Assembly (NCBI GenBank): GCA_025357915.1
Contig: JANYLH010000085.1
Span: 1-44,970, forward strand
Direction of reading: 5' to 3'
Length of the DNA stretch: 44,970 nucleotides
Source: Gammaproteobacteria bacterium
GTDB taxonomy: Bacteria; Pseudomonadota; Gammaproteobacteria; Steroidobacterales; Steroidobacteraceae
The notes under the pieces were generated by a model. It was not told where the DNA came from, searched no databases, and was given only the letters and a program-made list of their open reading frames with translations. This document shows positions 41,186 through 44,970 of this stretch, piece by piece. Within the stretch, counting starts at the first letter, position 1. Every line of letters starts with the position of its first letter. The position numbers and the translations under genes were made by a program.

Positions 41186-42472
41186 TTAGGGGACTGGCTT
41201 GCGCAGGAACCTGAAGGTGGTCTTGCCAAAGGTGACCAGATCCCCGGCTTTGAGCTGGCGCCGCGTCACCCGTACATTGTTCACGAACACGCCGTTGGTG
41301 CTGTCGAGATCCTCGACGATCGTGCCGCCCTCGCCCATCAGCACCACGGCATGGTGGCGGCTGATGAATTCCGCGTCGATGCGCAGATCGTTGTCGGGCG
41401 TGCGCCCAACGGTGTTGCGGCGGCCCAGCACGTGCGCAATGCCGCTGTCACCTTCGGTGCGCACCAGCAGCCAGGTCTGGGTTTCCCCCGCCGCTTCGCT
41501 GCTCTCGAGGCGCGCCAGCCGGGCATCGCGCTGCTGCAGCTCGGCCTCTCGGGTCAGAATAAGGTCTTCCGCGGCCGCCAGGTCGCCGCGCAGGGTTTCA
41601 TTTGCGGCTTCGGCAGCCTGCAATTGCTCGCGCAGTGCGCGCACCACCGTACCCTGGTCGGCCACCTCTGACTCGAGCAGCACGGCACGCTGCTGCGCTT
41701 CGAGCGCCACGGTCTGTGCCACCGCGAGCTCCTGGCGCAACTGCTGCAGCTGCGATTCAAACTCACCGATGCGGGCCGACGCAGCCGCGCCGCCCGCGCT
41801 CAACGCCTGCGCCTGGAGCTGGGCCTGCTGATCCTGCTGCGCCAGACGCGCCTCGAGGGTCCGCTGCTCCCCGCGCTGCGTCGCCAGTTGCGCCGCGAGC
41901 TCATCGGCGAGCTGCTCGCGCTCGCGGAGCATCGAGTCGAAAATATAGCGGCGCCCTTCGGCATGCTGCAACGCTTCCTGTTGCCGCGCGACACGCCGCT
42001 GCAGCTCGACAAGATCGGCCTGGCCCCGGGCCAGCGCCAGCGCGCGCGGATCTTCCTCGCCGGCGGCCGCCGGGCGCGCAGCGGCCGGGCGTTCACGCGA
42101 CTCGGCCAGTTCGACCAGTTCGCCCTGCGCGCGCTGCAGACGTGACTGCAGTTCATTGCGTTCGGATTCGCCAAGTCGCAGCTGCTCGTCGCGGACTTGC
42201 AGGCGCTGCTCGAGTTCGCGCAACCTTTCCGCTGCGCCGGCCAGATCCGACTCCACCTGGCGGCGGCCGAGGGTCATCGACGCCAGGTTCGAGCGCAGGC
42301 CGTCGATTTCTTCCTGGTGCGAACGCAAGGCAGCGTCGCGTGGGGTGGCGGGCGGCATGGGCGGCATCGCCCAACTATCCGTAGACGAATCGGCGGGCGG
42401 GAGACCGGGCATCTCCGCGGTGTCGTCCGGATCCGGTGGCGCGTGCAGCGATCGGCGCTTGTCGGTGTTCAT
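41186..42472 (-). CDS. Coiled-coil FHA-domain protein
   Basis: A 428-aa cytoplasmic protein. After an acidic, Pro-rich N-terminus (about 1-55), a long Gln/Glu/Arg-rich coiled coil runs from about residue 55 to 330 (LRELEQRLQVRDEQLRLGESERNEL, LRQELAVAQTVALEAQQRAV in fragments). The C-terminal FHA domain (about 345-425) has VGRTPDNDLRIDAEFISRHHAVVL and EDLDSTNGVFVNN, with Arg and Ser/His positions that bind phosphothreonine in FHA domains. It may be a phospho-dependent scaffold; a kinase partner is not encoded nearby. ATG 42472 is one choice; the longer frame from 42517 adds 15 residues. Confidence 0.85.
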   Translation of the reverse strand: MNTDKRRSLHAPPDPDDTAEMPGLPPADSSTDSWAMPPMPPATPRDAALRSHQEEIDGLRSNLASMTLGRRQVESDLAGAAERLRELEQRLQVRDEQLRLGESERNELQSRLQRAQGELVELAESRERPAAARPAAAGEEDPRALALARGQADLVELQRRVARQQEALQHAEGRRYIFDSMLREREQLADELAAQLATQRGEQRTLEARLAQQDQQAQLQAQALSAGGAAASARIGEFESQLQQLRQELAVAQTVALEAQQRAVLLESEVADQGTVVRALREQLQAAEAANETLRGDLAAAEDLILTREAELQQRDARLARLESSEAAGETQTWLLVRTEGDSGIAHVLGRRNTVGRTPDNDLRIDAEFISRHHAVVLMGEGGTIVEDLDSTNGVFVNNVRVTRRQLKAGDLVTFGKTTFRFLRKPVP

Positions 42473-42550
42473 CGCCCCATCGAGTCTACGCCAAGCCCCC
42501 GCGGCCCAGCCCGACATCGGCTGAAACTGCGAGCTGGGTACTCATATGCT

Positions 42551-43099
42551 CTAGGTACGCTTGCCAAAAAACTCAATTAGATCATTGAGATGAGAACTTG
42601 CCGAGGCTGTGCTCAGCTGTTCTTCCGCGGGCCCCGCCAGCGGCAGTTCGCGGCACTCGATACCGAGCGAGCGAGCGGCTTCGAGTGAACCCGGTGGCGG
42701 TGCCGAAATCACCATGCGACGCACCAGCGTTCCGGGACGAAGCTTGACCAGTGCAAGCGCGGTCTCCGCACCCGCACCATGCGCCAGCACGTCGACCCGC
42801 CGCTGGCGCAGCGAATCCAGCAGGTCGAGGAGCGTGGGCGCGTACTGCTCGGCGCCGGCAGGCTGGTTAGCGCCGTCGGACTGACCGCACCCCGGCAGGT
42901 CCGGCGCATAGATCGAGCGGTCGGCCCCCATGGGGCCCAGCAGCGCCTGGAAAAACGCACCCGTGCCGCGGGTCCCCGGAATGCACAGGAGCGCGGTGGC
43001 CTCGTCGAAACCGCCTCCCGGCGGTATCGCCTGATGCACGTGCAGTTGACCGTAGCGGCAATCGAAGTAGGCTCGCCGCAGGCGCGCGACAGGCTTCAC
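42551..43099 (-). CDS. Short alpha/beta hydrolase-like protein, catalytic serine lost
   Basis: A 182-aa protein starting at GTG 43099, which overlaps the TGA of the upstream membrane-protein gene (GTGA). It follows the hydrolase N-terminal fold: LLCIPGTRGTGAFFQALL, IYAPDLPGCGQSD and then VLAHGAGAETALAL where the nucleophile elbow GxSxG should be; the serine position is Gly. The protein ends about 100 residues early, without the usual C-terminal acidic and His motifs. It is thus probably non-catalytic and may bind a ligand or partner, or it is decaying. Codon usage is like the neighbours and the frame is intact, arguing against a fresh pseudogene. Confidence 0.6.
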   Translation of the reverse strand: MKPVARLRRAYFDCRYGQLHVHQAIPPGGGFDEATALLCIPGTRGTGAFFQALLGPMGADRSIYAPDLPGCGQSDGANQPAGAEQYAPTLLDLLDSLRQRRVDVLAHGAGAETALALVKLRPGTLVRRMVISAPPPGSLEAARSLGIECRELPLAGPAEEQLSTASASSHLNDLIEFFGKRT

Positions 43100-43470
43100 G
43101 GGCTATCACCGTCGTCGGCGTGCAGACGGTGCAGGAACCGGTGCACCAACGGCGCCGCGATCACGCCGGCGATCGCCAGCACCGCAATGCCGGAAAAGAG
43201 CGCGTAGCTGCCGGCAAAGACCTTGCCCGCGACCGTGGCCGGTGCGACCAGCGGCCCCATGCCGGAGAGAATCATCGCGGCGTTCTCGTAGGCATCGACC
43301 CAGCCCAGGCCGACGATGTAGTGATAGCCGAGCATGCCGGCATACAGCGCGAGCGCTATGAATACGAGCCCCACGGCGACACTGCGCAGCTGCCGGCGCA
43401 GGAAGTGGTGCCACGGCGCGACCGGCTGCGAGACGCGCTCATAAACGAAGGGTTTTCTGCCGTATATCAT
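43096..43470 (-). CDS. 2TM membrane protein with potassium-channel-like layout but no selectivity filter
   Basis: A 124-aa protein starting at ATG 43470. Topology: cytoplasmic N-terminus, TM1 (about 30-52), pore-loop-like segment WVDAYENAAMILSGMGPL (57-74), TM2 (83-108) and a basic tail (HRFLHRLHADD). The order D/N-A-x-x at the pore start, then GKVFAGSYALFSGIAVLAIAG, resembles Ion_trans_2 channels (xGKxFAxxYALxGI), but the TVGYGD filter is replaced by LSGMGP. I recall similar proteins annotated only as hypothetical. Function as a channel is doubtful; a sensor or scaffold role is equally possible. A -10 TATTAT lies upstream at 43514-43509. Confidence 0.65.
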   Translation of the reverse strand: MIYGRKPFVYERVSQPVAPWHHFLRRQLRSVAVGLVFIALALYAGMLGYHYIVGLGWVDAYENAAMILSGMGPLVAPATVAGKVFAGSYALFSGIAVLAIAGVIAAPLVHRFLHRLHADDGDSP

Positions 43471-43508
43471 GACTTTGGTAGACCCGCAATCGGCCGCAGC
43501 AACGGCAA

Positions 43509-43514
43509 ATAATA
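43509..43514 (-). promoter_or_regulatory. Possible -10 for the 2TM gene operon
   Basis: TATTAT on the minus strand, 38 nt before ATG 43470, in the 127-nt divergent gap. No clear -35 accompanies it (TACATC is the best at 17 nt). This may start the ten-gene minus-strand run down to 30941. Confidence 0.35.
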
Positions 43515-43597
43515 GGCGATGCCAGGTCGCTGATGTAGTTTTGATTCTGGCAAACGTGGATTGACGCTGCGGCCCCGGCAATGCTCAGATTGCTGCA

Positions 43598-44970
43598 ATG
43601 ATCAGACTGTCCTGGCCCCTGTTGCTCCTGTTGTTCGCCGCCATGACGGCAAGTGCCGTGGAAAATGCGGCCGTTGCCACCGCCGCACTAGCCGACGACG
43701 CGACGCTCGAAGCGGCGGGCGCCCGCTTCGGCACCATCACCATCCGCACCCAGGAGATCTTCGATCTTGGCGATCCGCGCGAGAACAAGAAGCTCTACCG
43801 GCTCGCCAATCGCCTGCACTTGAAAACGCGCGCCGGGGCGCTGCGCTCCCAGCTGCTGTTTCGCAGCGGCGAGCGCTACCAGCACCGGCTGCTGGAGGAA
43901 ACGGAACGCAACCTGCGGCAGCTGAACTTCCTGCGCGAGCCGCGCATCCGGCCGGTGGCCTATCACGACGGCGTGGTCGACATCCTGGTGGAAACGCACG
44001 ATGTGTGGACGCTGCAGTTCGGCCCGAGCTACGGGCGCAGTGGTGGCCGGAACGACACCTCCATCGAATTCCAGGACCACAACCTGCTCGGATTCGGCAA
44101 AACGCTGATCCTCGGCAAGAGCCAGGGGGTCGATCGCAACTCCAGCTACTTCGAATGGCGCGACCCGACGGTGTTTGGCAGCCGCTGGAAGAACTCGGTC
44201 CGCTGGGCCAGCAACAGCGACGGCCGTGACCGGCGCGTGCAACTCGACCGGCCGTTCTATGCCCTCGACGTCCACTATGGCGGCGGCTTCACTCTGCAGG
44301 ACAGCACCGGCAATGACACGCGCTACCGCCTTGGCAGTGAATACGACCGCTACCAGCACGCTGCACGCCTGCTCGATGTGTACGCGGGCTGGTCGCCCGG
44401 CCTGCGCAACGGCCACGTGCTGCGGCTGATTGCCGGCTGGCGCAGCGAACGGGACACTTTCGGCGCGCTGTACACGGGCACGCCAGCCGTCAGCGACACG
44501 CTGGCGCCGCTTCCCGCTGATCGCGATCTGCACTATCCCTACCTGCGCCTTGCTTGGCTGACCGACCAGTTCCACATCACGCGCAACCAGGACCTGATTG
44601 CGCGCACCGAGGATCTGCAGTTCGGGCTGGCTGCGTCGCTCCAGCTGGGCTTCACCACCCCCGCGTTCGGGGCGGACCGCCGCGCCTGGGTCTATACCGG
44701 CCGCGCCACCTACGGCTGGCACTTGTCTGCGGCACAGCAGCTCTATGCCGGCGCCAGTCTCAGCGGCCGCACCGAGCAGGGCCGGAGCGTCGACCTGCGG
44801 ACCGGCGCCGACCTCGCCTGGTACTGGCGCACCTCGCGCCGCACGCTGACCCACGTGCATATCGCCGGCAATGCCGGCCATGCGCTCGATCTCGATCACT
44901 ATTACCTGCTGGGCGGTGACAACGGCCTGCGCGGCTACCCGTTGCGCTACCAGATGGGCGATGCACGCGC
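43598..44970 (+). CDS. Omp85/BamA-like outer membrane protein (3' end cut by window edge)
   Basis: An exported protein, 457 codons seen with no stop before the window ends. Signal peptide: IRLSWPLLLLLFAAMTASA. A POTRA-like region follows (LYRLANRLHLKTRAGALRSQLLFRSGERYQHRLLEETERNLRQLNFL in pieces, then DGVVDILVETHDVWTL). From about residue 145 a barrel region shows repeated aromatic/Gly strands (SIEFQDHNLLGFGKTL, WRDPTVFGSRW) and near the window edge GGDNGLRGYPLRYQ, the RGY/F Omp85 signature of the last barrel strands. It belongs to the BamA/TamA/FhaC superfamily but is shorter in POTRA count than BamA. Partner substrate is not evident. It is divergent from the 2TM gene. Confidence 0.85.
   Translation, partial: MIRLSWPLLLLLFAAMTASAVENAAVATAALADDATLEAAGARFGTITIRTQEIFDLGDPRENKKLYRLANRLHLKTRAGALRSQLLFRSGERYQHRLLEETERNLRQLNFLREPRIRPVAYHDGVVDILVETHDVWTLQFGPSYGRSGGRNDTSIEFQDHNLLGFGKTLILGKSQGVDRNSSYFEWRDPTVFGSRWKNSVRWASNSDGRDRRVQLDRPFYALDVHYGGGFTLQDSTGNDTRYRLGSEYDRYQHAARLLDVYAGWSPGLRNGHVLRLIAGWRSERDTFGALYTGTPAVSDTLAPLPADRDLHYPYLRLAWLTDQFHITRNQDLIARTEDLQFGLAASLQLGFTTPAFGADRRAWVYTGRATYGWHLSAAQQLYAGASLSGRTEQGRSVDLRTGADLAWYWRTSRRTLTHVHIAGNAGHALDLDHYYLLGGDNGLRGYPLRYQMGDAR

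Overview
This is a roughly 45 kb stretch of GC-rich bacterial chromosome, densely packed with genes and carrying no phage, transposon, integrase or CRISPR signal. The gene content (YdcSTUV-type ABC transporter, HrpB helicase, YgiQ and PA0069-type radical SAM proteins, proteobacterial IlvA, Omp85 protein, GEMM-I riboswitch, an E. coli-like LexA box) points to a gammaproteobacterium, probably near the Xanthomonadales/Nevskiales/Steroidobacter-like groups. That placement is inference from protein resemblance; no rRNA or marker gene is present.

Layout. 1-3901 (minus): a ydcSTUV polyamine-type ABC transporter operon, truncated at the left edge, behind a good sigma70 promoter and an operator-like palindrome. 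4061-6945 (plus): a large exported beta-barrel-like protein with a CBM9-type N-terminus, and a PPOX-fold flavoprotein. 6973-8148 (minus): beta-carbonic anhydrase and a small membrane protein. 8304-10358 (plus): M13 metallopeptidase. 10404-14454 (minus): eRF1-like protein, gamma-glutamyltransferase, a CAU tRNA and a thioredoxin-fold lipoprotein. 14507-23628 (minus): a tightly overlapping five-gene run ygiQ-ygdD-mprF-acvB/virJ-hrpB, whose core is a lipid-modifying pair (aminoacyl-phosphatidylglycerol synthase plus its putative hydrolase). 23672-30930: GFA protein, ATP-grasp enzyme, a giant tandem-fused UvrA (1848 aa, four ABC modules) and a small Cys-rich protein. 30941-43470 (minus): ten genes in one direction, including a GGDEF-EAL enzyme followed by a c-di-GMP-I (GEMM-I) riboswitch in front of a SPOR-like protein, a LexA-box-preceded PA0069-type radical SAM gene, ilvA, an FHA protein, a degenerate hydrolase and a K+-channel-shaped membrane protein lacking a selectivity filter. 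43598-end (plus): an Omp85/BamA-like protein cut by the window edge.

The most interesting points are the riboswitch circuit (c-di-GMP enzyme, then c-di-GMP sensor RNA, then a two-module SPOR-like protein, with a hairpin that can mask its ribosome binding site), the tandem UvrA, the LexA box on the PA0069-type gene, and a recurring promoter geometry in which the -10 hexamer sits exactly 6 nt before the ATG of four genes, suggesting leaderless mRNAs. All functional statements come from reading motifs and recalled family resemblance; no database search was run.
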